Source: Eubacteriales bacterium (lineage in GTDB: Bacteria > Bacillota > Clostridia > Christensenellales > Aristaeellaceae). Taken from it: a stretch of 33,743 bases of DNA. The stretch spans positions 1 to 33,743 of the forward strand of contig JAQXRL010000379.1 of the NCBI GenBank assembly GCA_029218505.1, read 5' to 3'. Position 1 is the stretch's first letter, and each line of letters opens with the position of its first letter. The position numbers and the translations under genes are program-made. This document shows, one piece after another, positions 17,066 through 26,058 of the stretch. The notes beneath the pieces are model-generated. The model ran no database searches, was not told the DNA's origin, and saw only the letters and a program-made list of their open reading frames with translations.

Positions 17066-18601
17066 ATGAAAAAGACGATTGCCATGGTTATGTCCCTGCT
17101 GCTGGCGTTGGCCGGCCTGTCCGGTGCCGTCGCGGAACCCTTTGGCGAAGGAAAGACGCTTTCCTTTGCCTGCCTGGAGGGGTGGTATTCCGCGGTAACG
17201 GTGAACGACAACTTGCCCTCCTGGCAGAAGATTGAGGAAAACACCGGCGTAAAGATCAAATGGGAAGCCAATTCCGATTATAACACGGCCATGCAGCCCA
17301 GGGTTGCGGCCGGCCAAGAGCTTCCGGACATCATGCTGATTCCGCCGGCCTGGTCCAACAGCGGTGTGTACAAAATGGCGTTGGATGGAACCATCATTCC
17401 TCTGGACGACCTCATTGCGGAATACGCTCCGAACATCCAGCGCGTTCTGGAAGAAAATCCCGCGCTCAAGGGATTGATGACCGCCCCGGATGGACACATT
17501 TATTCCATTTGCGATACGCCGATGCTGGTAAACGACCTGGTGGTGCAAAACGCCATGTTTATTCGTCAGGATTGGCTGGAGGCATTGGGGCTCGAGGAAC
17601 CGAAGACCATTGAGGATTGGTACAATGTGCTCACGGCCTTCAAGGGCTACGATCCTACCGGTTATGGCGCGGAAACCATTCCCTTCAGCCGTTCCGGAGG
17701 CAAGCTGTATGACATCGTGAACGTGTTCACTTGCGCCTACGGTTTGCCGGCCAGCACCAGCTATTGGTGGTATGACGAAGATGGAAAGGTCTTCCTGACC
17801 TATGCGACGGAAGAATTCCGGGAATTTTTGACGGAAATGGCCAAGTGGTATCAGGAAGGCTTGATCGACATGGAAGTGCGAGATGAACCAAACTTCCAGT
17901 CTCTGGTATCCACAAATGTCGTGGGCGCGTTCTCCACGCTGTCCGAACGCGTGAAGCAGTATGATGGCCTGCTGGCCACTGCCGGCGTGACGGGAAACCA
18001 CATTCTTGTCGCTCCCCCGGCCAGCAAAGACAAGCTGCTGTTGAAGCGTGACACCACCTGGAATCATTACGGCATTACTTCCTATTGTGAAGATCCGGTG
18101 CTGGCCATTCGCTGGCTGGATTATGTGTGGGGATCCGAGGAAGGCGTAACCATTAACGAATGGGGCATCGAAGGCCTGTCCTTTGAGTACGATGAAAACG
18201 GCGACAAATATTTCACCGATTACGTGCTGAACAATCCTGACGGACTGGATCCTTACAACGCCCTGCGCAGTTTGGGCAGCGCAAACACCATTTTGGTGCG
18301 CACGCCGGCAGAGGTGTATGCCGCTCTGAATCCGGATTACGTGATTGAATATGGCGAAAGCTTGCTGGATCAGCGCATAGAGCCGTTCCCGCAGGTGATG
18401 GCTACGGAAGAAGAACAGACCGTGATCGATCGCATTCAGCCGGATTTGACCACGTATTGCGACGAATGCGTAGACAAGTTCATTGCGGGAATTATGCCAA
18501 TGAGCGAATTTGACAGCTTTGTGGAAAAACTCTACGAGATCGGACTGGAAGAGCTGCTTGCCGTGAAACAGGCGCAGTTTGACCGTTCGGGTGTGAGGTG
18601 A
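17066..18601 (+). CDS. Extracellular solute-binding protein (LplA/YtcQ-like)
   Basis: Signal peptide MKKTIAMVMSLLLALAGLSGAVA; AAGGAGG SD; LDDLIAEYAPNIQRVLEENP and DGHIYSI motifs typical of this SBP group. Confidence 0.9.
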   Translation: MKKTIAMVMSLLLALAGLSGAVAEPFGEGKTLSFACLEGWYSAVTVNDNLPSWQKIEENTGVKIKWEANSDYNTAMQPRVAAGQELPDIMLIPPAWSNSGVYKMALDGTIIPLDDLIAEYAPNIQRVLEENPALKGLMTAPDGHIYSICDTPMLVNDLVVQNAMFIRQDWLEALGLEEPKTIEDWYNVLTAFKGYDPTGYGAETIPFSRSGGKLYDIVNVFTCAYGLPASTSYWWYDEDGKVFLTYATEEFREFLTEMAKWYQEGLIDMEVRDEPNFQSLVSTNVVGAFSTLSERVKQYDGLLATAGVTGNHILVAPPASKDKLLLKRDTTWNHYGITSYCEDPVLAIRWLDYVWGSEEGVTINEWGIEGLSFEYDENGDKYFTDYVLNNPDGLDPYNALRSLGSANTILVRTPAEVYAALNPDYVIEYGESLLDQRIEPFPQVMATEEEQTVIDRIQPDLTTYCDECVDKFIAGIMPMSEFDSFVEKLYEIGLEELLAVKQAQFDRSGVR

Positions 18602-19554
18602 AACAGGTGAATTGCGGTTCCGAGATTTGGAACGGCAGGAAAGAGGGGCGTCAGAATTTCTGGCGCCGCCTCTATAAGGATCGCTTTTTTGTGGCAATGA
18701 TCCTGCCGGTGGTCGTGTATTATCTGTTGTTTTCGTATTATCCCATGTACGGCGTGTTGATTGCCTTTAAGAATTACATGCCCAGCAAAGGCATCATGGG
18801 CAGCGAATGGGTGGGCTTGGAATATTTCCGCCAATTTTTCGGGGGCATATATTTTTGGCGCCTTTTGAGAAATACATTGCTGATTTCTGTGTATAGCCTG
18901 CTTTGGGGATTTCCGATTCCCATTATTTTTGCGTTGATGCTCAATGAATTTCGGGATGGCGCGTTCAAACGCGTTGTGCAGACGTTCAGCTATCTTCCGC
19001 ATTTTATCTCCATCGTGGTCACGTGCGGCATGATCATCAATTTTCTGAGCCCGACGGGAGGCATCATAAACCTACTGGTGCGCGCTTTTGGGGGAAAGAG
19101 CATCAATTTTCTGGGGAAACCGCAATACTTCCGCACGATCTATGTGGCTTCAAATATTTGGCAGGAGTTTGGCTGGAATTCCATTATTTTCATCGCGGCG
19201 CTGTCCGGCGTGGATCCCCAATTGTATGAAGCCGCCAGAATCGATGGGGCAGGGCGCTTCAAGCAGATGCTGTATGTAACGATTCCGTCCATCATGAACA
19301 CCATGATCATCCTGTTGATTTTGAACATAGGCAATATCATGTCCGTAGGCTTTGAGAAGATCATTCTTTTGTACAATTCGGCTACCTATGAAACGGCGGA
19401 CGTCATTTCTACCTATGTGTACCGCATGGGTTTGCAATCGCTGCAATACAGTTATTCCTCTGCGGTGGGATTGTTCAATTCCGTGATCAACGTGGTGCTG
19501 CTGGTAACCAGCAATGCCGTGGCCAAGCGCATTACCGGAATGGGAATATGGTAG
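18598..19554 (+). CDS. ABC transporter permease (LplB-like)
   Basis: YYPMYGVLIAFKNYMPSKGIMGSEWVGLEYF motif; EAARIDGAGRFKQMLYVTIPSI EAA loop; GTG start overlaps SBP stop. Confidence 0.92.
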   Translation: MKQVNCGSEIWNGRKEGRQNFWRRLYKDRFFVAMILPVVVYYLLFSYYPMYGVLIAFKNYMPSKGIMGSEWVGLEYFRQFFGGIYFWRLLRNTLLISVYSLLWGFPIPIIFALMLNEFRDGAFKRVVQTFSYLPHFISIVVTCGMIINFLSPTGGIINLLVRAFGGKSINFLGKPQYFRTIYVASNIWQEFGWNSIIFIAALSGVDPQLYEAARIDGAGRFKQMLYVTIPSIMNTMIILLILNIGNIMSVGFEKIILLYNSATYETADVISTYVYRMGLQSLQYSYSSAVGLFNSVINVVLLVTSNAVAKRITGMGIW

Positions 19555-19565
19555 GAGGTGCTTTC

Positions 19566-20447
19566 ATGAGCAAAATACAAATGCCTGTGGAAGAGCGCAT
19601 TGGGAAGGTCATCATGGTGATCGTCTTGTGTTTGGCCAGCTTGGCGGCGCTGTATCCGTTTTTGTATGTGTTTTCCATGGCCATTAGTTCTCCGGAACAC
19701 GTGCTGCGCCGGGATGTTTATTTGTATCCCCGGGGAATCGGCCTGGAAGGGTACCGGCTGGTGTTTTCCAACGCCAACATATGGCGTTCCTATGCCAACA
19801 CAATCTATTACACGCTGGTAGGAACGGCCATCAATGTCACGTTGACCGTGTTGGCAGCCTATCCGTTGTCCAGGCCGCGATTCGTGCTGCGCCGGCCGCT
19901 TTCCTTGATGATTACCTTTACCATGTTTTTTGGCGGCGGCATGATCCCGTTTTTTATTGTAATTTCCAGATTGGGCTTGTATAACACGCGTTGGGGAGTG
20001 TTGCTTCCCTTTGCCGTCAGCGCCTGGAACATCATCATTGCCCGAACGTTTTATGAAAGCATCCCGGAAGCACTGATAGAATCTGCCACCATTGACGGGG
20101 CAGGAAACATGGTAACATTGGTAAAAATCGTCTTGCCGCTGTCGGGATCCATTCTTTCCGTGTTGGCGTTGTTTTATGCCGTGGGACATTGGAACAGTTA
20201 TTTTTGGCCGCTGGTGTTGCTGAACAATCCGGAATTGCAACCCCTGCAAATTTATCTGTATAAAATTCTGGTGCAGCTGAAGCAGGACACCATGGCGGGA
20301 GCGCAGATTGGCATCAGCCGCACCGTGGCTGCGGAGCAATTCAAGTATTCTTCGATTATTGTTTCCATTTTGCCCATTATTGTGGTATATCCTTTCCTGC
20401 AAAAGTATTTTGTCAAAGGCGTTATGATCGGCGCCGTCAAGGGTTAA
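19566..20447 (+). CDS. ABC transporter permease (LplC/YtcP-like)
   Basis: YPFLYVFSMAISSPEHVLRRDVYLYP; ALIESATIDGAGNMVTLVKIVLPL; C-terminal FLQKYFVKGVMIGAVKG; TAGGAGG SD. Confidence 0.92.
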   Translation: MSKIQMPVEERIGKVIMVIVLCLASLAALYPFLYVFSMAISSPEHVLRRDVYLYPRGIGLEGYRLVFSNANIWRSYANTIYYTLVGTAINVTLTVLAAYPLSRPRFVLRRPLSLMITFTMFFGGGMIPFFIVISRLGLYNTRWGVLLPFAVSAWNIIIARTFYESIPEALIESATIDGAGNMVTLVKIVLPLSGSILSVLALFYAVGHWNSYFWPLVLLNNPELQPLQIYLYKILVQLKQDTMAGAQIGISRTVAAEQFKYSSIIVSILPIIVVYPFLQKYFVKGVMIGAVKG

Positions 20448-20469
20448 AGCCAATCGTTTTCGAAACAGG

Positions 20470-20508
20470 AAACAGCGCATGACGCAAGATTCGCGTCATG
20501 CGCTGTTT
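20470..20508 (+). terminator. Terminator-like hairpin after module B permeases
   Basis: Perfect 16-bp stem AAACAGCGCATGACGC / GCGTCATGCGCTGTTT with 7-nt loop; short T tract. Confidence 0.8.
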
Positions 20509-20649
20509 GTGCTTTGATGGGATCTTGCGAGCGCGTTGTGGATGGTCATGTTTTTTTCGGCCGCCGTTCCGTTTACACGATGAAATTCGGCTTTGCTGCA
20601 AAAGGGCTTGCGCGAATCAGCTTTCGCATATCCGGTAAAATCTGACATA

Positions 20650-20679
20650 TTGACATGTCTTCTGACGGCATGATATGCT
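20650..20679 (+). promoter_or_regulatory. Putative promoter TTGACA-N18-TATGCT for module C
   Basis: Hexamers at 20650-20655 and 20674-20679, upstream of the permease ATG at 20721. Confidence 0.6.
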
Positions 20680-20720
20680 GAAAACGCAAAAACTGTGATG
20701 TTTGTGAGGAGTGAAGGCAA

Positions 20721-21656
20721 ATGCATGCATGTTTCGGCGGGAGCGCAGCGGCAAATTCGCGTTGGCGGAGTCTCGCAAAAAACTGGGAGTTATATTTGTT
20801 TGTGCTGCCGGCGGTGGCGTACATCATCCTATATTGCTATCTGCCGATGTATGGCGTACAGATTGCGTTCAAGGACTATCGCGTAGGAAAGGGCATTGAA
20901 GGCAGCGCCTGGGTAGGGTTGAAGCATTTCCAAAAGTTTTTGTCCACGCCATCCTGCCTGCAGCTGATTCGCAACACGCTCAACCTGAGCCTGTATTGGC
21001 TGGCCGTGGGTTTTCCCATGCCCATTCTCTTTGCCCTGGTGGTCAATGAACTTGCAGACGGGCGCTTTAAGAAATTTATACAGACCATCTCCTATGCGCC
21101 CCATTTTATTTCTACCGTGGTGATGGTCAGCATGATTACCATGTTTCTGGATGCCAGCAACGGCATCGTCAACAAACTCATTGGATATTTGGGGATTGGA
21201 CCGTATCCTTTCATGACCGTTGCGGCGTGGTTTCCTACGATTTATGTGGTTTCCGGCGTCTGGCAGAACCTGGGCTGGAGTGCGATTATCTATTTTGCCG
21301 CCCTTTCGGGAATTGATCCGGAGCTGCACGAGGCGGCGATGATTGACGGGGCGGGGAGACTCAAGCGCATTTGGCACATCAATTTGCCCGGAATTTTGCC
21401 AACCGTCACAATTCTGCTCATTCTCAGCGTGGGAAACATCATGTCCGTGGGCTTCGAAAAGGTATACTTGATGCAAAATGCATTGAATACGGAAACCAGT
21501 GAAATCATTTCTACGTTTGTTTACAAAATGGGGCTTCAATACAATCAATACAGCTATTCCAGCGCCATCGGACTTTTCAATTCCGCCATCAATTTTGTGC
21601 TGTTGGTTACGGTAAATTTCGTAACCCGGCGAATCGGTGGAACCAGCCTGTTCTAG
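20721..21656 (+). CDS. ABC transporter permease (LplB-like)
   Basis: CYLPMYGVQIAFKDYRVGKGIEGSAWVGLKHF; ELHEAAMIDGAGRLKRIWHINLPGI. Confidence 0.92.
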   Translation: MHACFGGSAAANSRWRSLAKNWELYLFVLPAVAYIILYCYLPMYGVQIAFKDYRVGKGIEGSAWVGLKHFQKFLSTPSCLQLIRNTLNLSLYWLAVGFPMPILFALVVNELADGRFKKFIQTISYAPHFISTVVMVSMITMFLDASNGIVNKLIGYLGIGPYPFMTVAAWFPTIYVVSGVWQNLGWSAIIYFAALSGIDPELHEAAMIDGAGRLKRIWHINLPGILPTVTILLILSVGNIMSVGFEKVYLMQNALNTETSEIISTFVYKMGLQYNQYSYSSAIGLFNSAINFVLLVTVNFVTRRIGGTSLF

Positions 21657-21666
21657 GAGGTGCGGC

Positions 21667-22596
21667 ATGAAGACGCGGCCAGCTTTTTCCGGCGCAAAGC
21701 GGCGCCAGCCCCAGGGAATTGACGACAAAATCATCGGTTCTTTGGCATATATACTGAGTATCCTTGTGCTTGTCTTGACGTTGTATCCCTTGCTCTATGT
21801 GGTCAGCGCATCCTTTTCGGATCCGGCCAGCGTAACCCGGGGCGATTTGGTGTTGTTGCCCATCCTTCCTACGCTGGATGGTTACGCCACGATCCTGGAA
21901 TACAAACCCATTTGGATCGGATATCGAAATACCATCTTTTATACCTTTGCCGGCACGCTGATCAACTTGGCCTGCACGCTTCCCTGCGCCTATGCGCTTT
22001 CCCGAAAGGATATGAAAGGCAGAAGCGCGTTGATGTTTCTGTTTACGTTTACGATGTTTTTCAACGGCGGCATGATTCCCACATATTTAATGATGAAGCG
22101 CTTGGCGATTCTCAATACCGTATGGGCCATGCTCATCCCCGGCGCGGTTTCGGTGTACAATCTGATCATTGCCCGCACCTACTTCGCCAGCAGCATTCCC
22201 CATGAAATCAGTGAGGCGGCCATGATCGACGGTTGCTCCAACACGCGGTTGTTTGCCACCATCATATTGCCGTTGTCCATGCCCATGGTTGCGGTAATCA
22301 TGCTTTATTATGCGGTAACCCACTGGAATTCCTATTTTAACGCATTGATCTATCTTGCGAACGATCAGCTCTATCCCTTGCAGCTCTATCTGCGAAATAT
22401 TCTGCTGGAGGACATGATGTTGGATTTGATCAGCGGTGATTCCGAAGCCATGGAGGCCATGATTCGCCGGTTGCAGCTAAAAGAAAGCATGCAATATGGC
22501 ATCGTGGTGATTTCTTCGCTGCCTGTGCTCGTCCTGTATCCGTTCATCCAGAAATACTTTGCCAAGGGCGTCATGATCGGCGCCATCAAGGGTTAA
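21667..22596 (+). CDS. ABC transporter permease (LplC/YtcP-like)
   Basis: YPLLYVVSASFSDPASVTRGDLVLLP; EISEAAMIDGCSNTRLFATIILPL; FIQKYFAKGVMIGAIKG; TAGGAGG SD, start MKTRPAFSG. Confidence 0.92.
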   Translation: MKTRPAFSGAKRRQPQGIDDKIIGSLAYILSILVLVLTLYPLLYVVSASFSDPASVTRGDLVLLPILPTLDGYATILEYKPIWIGYRNTIFYTFAGTLINLACTLPCAYALSRKDMKGRSALMFLFTFTMFFNGGMIPTYLMMKRLAILNTVWAMLIPGAVSVYNLIIARTYFASSIPHEISEAAMIDGCSNTRLFATIILPLSMPMVAVIMLYYAVTHWNSYFNALIYLANDQLYPLQLYLRNILLEDMMLDLISGDSEAMEAMIRRLQLKESMQYGIVVISSLPVLVLYPFIQKYFAKGVMIGAIKG

Positions 22597-22676
22597 TTCG
22601 GATCTTTGGAGCGGTCTGCGGCCGGGAACGCTCTTCAAGGATAAACGACATCATATCGAACAAGGAGGAACCCCCC

Positions 22677-24341
22677 ATGAAACAACTGCTGGCATTGGCA
22701 TTGGCGGTGGCGTTGCTGCTTTCCGGCGCGGCGCTTGGCGAAATGGTATCTGACATTCAGGACGTTACCACTGACGGTTTGTCCGCAACCTCGCTGCTTA
22801 CGGGAATGCCCACGCCCGAATTGCCCCTGGTGGACGAGCCGATGACGATTACGGTGATGTATCCCCGTTGGTCAAACCATGGCGATTTCAGCAACATGTG
22901 GTTTATGAACGCCGTGGAAGAAGCCACCGGCATCAAGTTGGAGGTTCAGGGCATTGAAAGCGCTGGCTGGGACGAGAAAGTCAGCCTGGTTTTTGCTTCC
23001 GGCGATTATTCCGATATTTATCTCAGCGGGATTTCCCTGAACGATGCTTCCGTGTATGGCGCGGCGGGTATGCTCATCCCCCTGGAGGATCTCATTGCCG
23101 AATATGCCCCCAACGCGCAGGCCATTTTGGATGCGCTGCCCGAATCCAAGAAATCCATCACTGCTTCGGATGGGCATATCTATCTGATGCCCGCGTTCGA
23201 CACGCCTGCGCGCGATATGGTTCAGAAGTGCGGCTTCATCAACGACGTATGGCTTGAGAATCTGGGCCTGGATCGTCCCACAACCGCAGACGAACTGTAT
23301 AACTGCCTGGTGGCCGTGCGGGACAATGACGCCAACGGCAACGGCGATGCGAAGGATGAAATTCCTTTGAGTTACGTATACAGCAGTGTCAATTACAACG
23401 CGGGTACCGTCATCCTGTATGCGTTTGGATTCGTGAATATGCTGCACGACGTTATCGACGACCAGTATGTGTATGTGCCCATGCAGGAAAATTTCCGGGA
23501 ATACCTGCGCTTTATGAACAAGCTGTATGAGGAAAAGCTGCTGGATCCCGAGGTGTTCACCCAGACCGACGCGCAATACAACGCCAAGTTGGGCGAATAC
23601 ACCGTGTTCTTTACTTCTCCCGAAATGCAGAACGTGTTGGCGGACGAGACGTTGCAGACAGCTTACAGCCTGATCGGTCCCTTGACCAGCGATGTCAACG
23701 ACACGCCGATGTGGGCTGCTCAGGCGTCCGAGAAAGCCGGCGTCGGTTCTATGATGATCACCGATAAATGTTCCGAAGAGAAGGCAATTGCCGCCATCAA
23801 GCTGTTGGATTATTTCTATTCTGAAGAAGGTTCCTTCATGATCAAATGCGGTCCCGAGAAGGGAAAATGGGACGGCGAAGGCGGATGGACCCGCAACATC
23901 GCGGAAGATGGCACCGTCAGCTACACCATTGATTATTTGCAGGATCAGGGGAAGTATAATTCCTTCTGGGATTTCCGCTGTGCCAATGGTTTGATGAACG
24001 TGCCCTTCCTGTATACCTCCGAACATGCCGCTCTGGTATTGGGCGCAAGCGTGTGGGGAAAGCATCTCTCCCAGTCCGTGTTTGACAGCGGCGCTTATGC
24101 GGCTCGCCGCTTCGGTTATCCTGCGGGCGTAACCTTCACGGAAGATGAGCAGGATACCTTGGCCATGTTCGTATTGTTGGACAATTATGTGGATCAGATG
24201 GTGGCCAAGTTTATCACCGGATCCGTAGACATTGACGACGACGCTCAGTGGCAGATTTACCTGGATACCATTGACAGCATGGATGTGGCTACGCTGATCG
24301 AAACCCGTCAGGCTGCCTACGACCGCTGGAACAACGGTTGA
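22677..24341 (+). CDS. Extracellular solute-binding protein (LplA/YtcQ-like)
   Basis: Signal peptide MKQLLALALAVALLLSGAALG; LEDLIAEYAPNAQAIL, DGHIYLMP, DNDANGNGDAKDEIPL (Ca-binding-like loop); AAGGAGG SD. Confidence 0.92.
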   Translation: MKQLLALALAVALLLSGAALGEMVSDIQDVTTDGLSATSLLTGMPTPELPLVDEPMTITVMYPRWSNHGDFSNMWFMNAVEEATGIKLEVQGIESAGWDEKVSLVFASGDYSDIYLSGISLNDASVYGAAGMLIPLEDLIAEYAPNAQAILDALPESKKSITASDGHIYLMPAFDTPARDMVQKCGFINDVWLENLGLDRPTTADELYNCLVAVRDNDANGNGDAKDEIPLSYVYSSVNYNAGTVILYAFGFVNMLHDVIDDQYVYVPMQENFREYLRFMNKLYEEKLLDPEVFTQTDAQYNAKLGEYTVFFTSPEMQNVLADETLQTAYSLIGPLTSDVNDTPMWAAQASEKAGVGSMMITDKCSEEKAIAAIKLLDYFYSEEGSFMIKCGPEKGKWDGEGGWTRNIAEDGTVSYTIDYLQDQGKYNSFWDFRCANGLMNVPFLYTSEHAALVLGASVWGKHLSQSVFDSGAYAARRFGYPAGVTFTEDEQDTLAMFVLLDNYVDQMVAKFITGSVDIDDDAQWQIYLDTIDSMDVATLIETRQAAYDRWNNG

Positions 24342-24360
24342 AAAAGCCGGACTTGACGCA

Positions 24361-24387
24361 GGTCGGGGAGGAAAAATCTCCCCGGCC
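24361..24387 (+). terminator. Intercistronic hairpin after SBP gene
   Basis: GGTCGGGGAG-GAAAAAT-CTCCCCGGCC, 10-bp stem with one G-U; no T tract, so may be attenuating or mRNA-stabilising. Confidence 0.6.
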
Positions 24388-24402
24388 TTCGGGTAGTTCA
24401 AG

Positions 24403-24420
24403 GGGCGCAAATTTGCGCCC
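24403..24420. repeat. 18-nt perfect palindrome GGGCGCAAATTTGCGCCC
   Basis: Read directly; lies between the SBP hairpin and the next gene's SD. Confidence 0.85.
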
Positions 24421-24449
24421 GAAAATTGCAATGGAGGAGGAACGCCGGT

Positions 24450-26051
24450 ATGGAAACGCTCTACAATGGAATTCAGCTCCCGGATGCATGGCCGCCCCGA
24501 AACATGGAGGATCGATGTCAGGATGATTTGCCGATCCCTTATCTGGAGAATCCGCCGCAGGTCATCAATGTTACGGTTGGCAGGCAACTGTTTGTGGATG
24601 ATTTTCTGATTCGAGATACCACCATGGAAAAGCGCTTTTTTCAAGCGGAGTTTTTGCCGGACGGACCGTTTCTGAAACCGGAGACGCCCCTTGAGATGTC
24701 TGGCGGATTGGCGCCGATCGCCGCGCCCTTTACGGATGGCTGTTGGTATGATCCATCCGATGGACTGTACAAATTGTGGTATCATGCCGGTTGGATGGCC
24801 GCCACTTGCATGGCGGTGAGTGCGGACGGCGTTCATTGGGTGCGCAAGATGCTGGACAACCGCCCGGGAACCAACATGGTGTATGTGCCGCCGAAGAATT
24901 GGCGGCGGGACGGATCTACTGTGTGGTTGGACAGCACGGCGGAGGATCCGGCGCGGCGGTTTAAAATGTTCACCTTCTATCGCACGCCGGAAGGCGAACA
25001 CGGCGAGGTGCAGACCAGCCGTGACGGACTTCATTGGGGCGAAGCTACGCGCGTTGGCCAATGCGGCGACAATTCTTCGTTTTTTTATAACCCATTCCGA
25101 AAAAAGTGGGTTTTCTCCATCCGAAGCGGCATGCCTTTGTTTGAACGATATACCCGCGCCCGCCGTTATCGTGAGTTTGATCGTTTTCCGGAGGACGCGT
25201 GTTGGCAGGATGGAGAGGAAGTGTTTTGGCAAAGGTGCGACCGCACGGATTTGACCGCTTGCCAGGTGGGCGCGCGTTACAGCGAAAGCTTGCCTCCGCA
25301 ATTGTACCATCTGAACTGTGTGGCATATGAAAGCGTGATGCTGGGGCTGTTTGGAATCATCAAGGGATTCGATGAATTTGACAACAGCGTCTGCGACAAT
25401 CTGGGCCGGCCGAAATGGATTGACCTGCATGCGGCGTTCAGCCGGGATGGTTTCCATTTCAGCAGACAGAACCGTTTGCCGCTGATTTGCGCCACGGGCC
25501 GGGAGGGAGATTGGAACCGAGGATATCTGCATGCTGCGGGCGGCTTGTGCCTGGTGGATGGCGACCGGCTGTTGTTTCCAGTGGGGGGCTTTTCGGGCAA
25601 GAGCGTTTTGCAAGGAGGGCATCTCTACGGCGGGGCTGCAACAGGCTTTGCGGCGCTTCGCAGAGATGGCTTTGCCGCCATGGTTTCGGGCTGGTCCCGC
25701 CAACAATTGACCACGCCCGTCGTGCGCTTTGATGAAGGCAGCCGTCTTTTCGTCAACGCCCAGGCGTTGGAGGGGTTCGTAGGCGCGGAGGTGTTGGATG
25801 CCCAAGGCCAAGCGATTCCTGGGTTCTCCTTTGAGGATTGTGTTCCGGCCCAGTCGGACGCAACTTGTCAGGAAATTCGTTTCGTTGGCGGACGAAGTTT
25901 GGGACAATTGCGGGGACAGCCATTGATGCTTCGCTTTTATGGAGTAAACGCGCGCCTGTACGCCTTCTGGTTTAGCGACAGTGCGCGTGGAGAGAGCGGC
26001 GGTTATGTGGCGGCGGGAGGTCCCGGATTTTCTGGTTGCAGGGACGTTTGA
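24450..26051 (+). CDS. Glycosidase-like beta-propeller protein (GH32/43-type superfamily)
   Basis: LYKLWYHAGWMAATCMAVSADGVHWVRKML, VQTSRDGLHWGEATRVG, RPKWIDLHAAFSRDGFHFSRQNRLPL blade motifs; start METLYNGIQL after GGAGGAGG. Confidence 0.68.
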   Translation: METLYNGIQLPDAWPPRNMEDRCQDDLPIPYLENPPQVINVTVGRQLFVDDFLIRDTTMEKRFFQAEFLPDGPFLKPETPLEMSGGLAPIAAPFTDGCWYDPSDGLYKLWYHAGWMAATCMAVSADGVHWVRKMLDNRPGTNMVYVPPKNWRRDGSTVWLDSTAEDPARRFKMFTFYRTPEGEHGEVQTSRDGLHWGEATRVGQCGDNSSFFYNPFRKKWVFSIRSGMPLFERYTRARRYREFDRFPEDACWQDGEEVFWQRCDRTDLTACQVGARYSESLPPQLYHLNCVAYESVMLGLFGIIKGFDEFDNSVCDNLGRPKWIDLHAAFSRDGFHFSRQNRLPLICATGREGDWNRGYLHAAGGLCLVDGDRLLFPVGGFSGKSVLQGGHLYGGAATGFAALRRDGFAAMVSGWSRQQLTTPVVRFDEGSRLFVNAQALEGFVGAEVLDAQGQAIPGFSFEDCVPAQSDATCQEIRFVGGRSLGQLRGQPLMLRFYGVNARLYAFWFSDSARGESGGYVAAGGPGFSGCRDV

Positions 26052-26058
26052 TGGAGGG

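Noticed and set aside
16871-18697. 608-aa minus-strand ORF opposite the module B SBP
   Set aside because: Antisense shadow of a clear SBP gene; no domain-like sequence.
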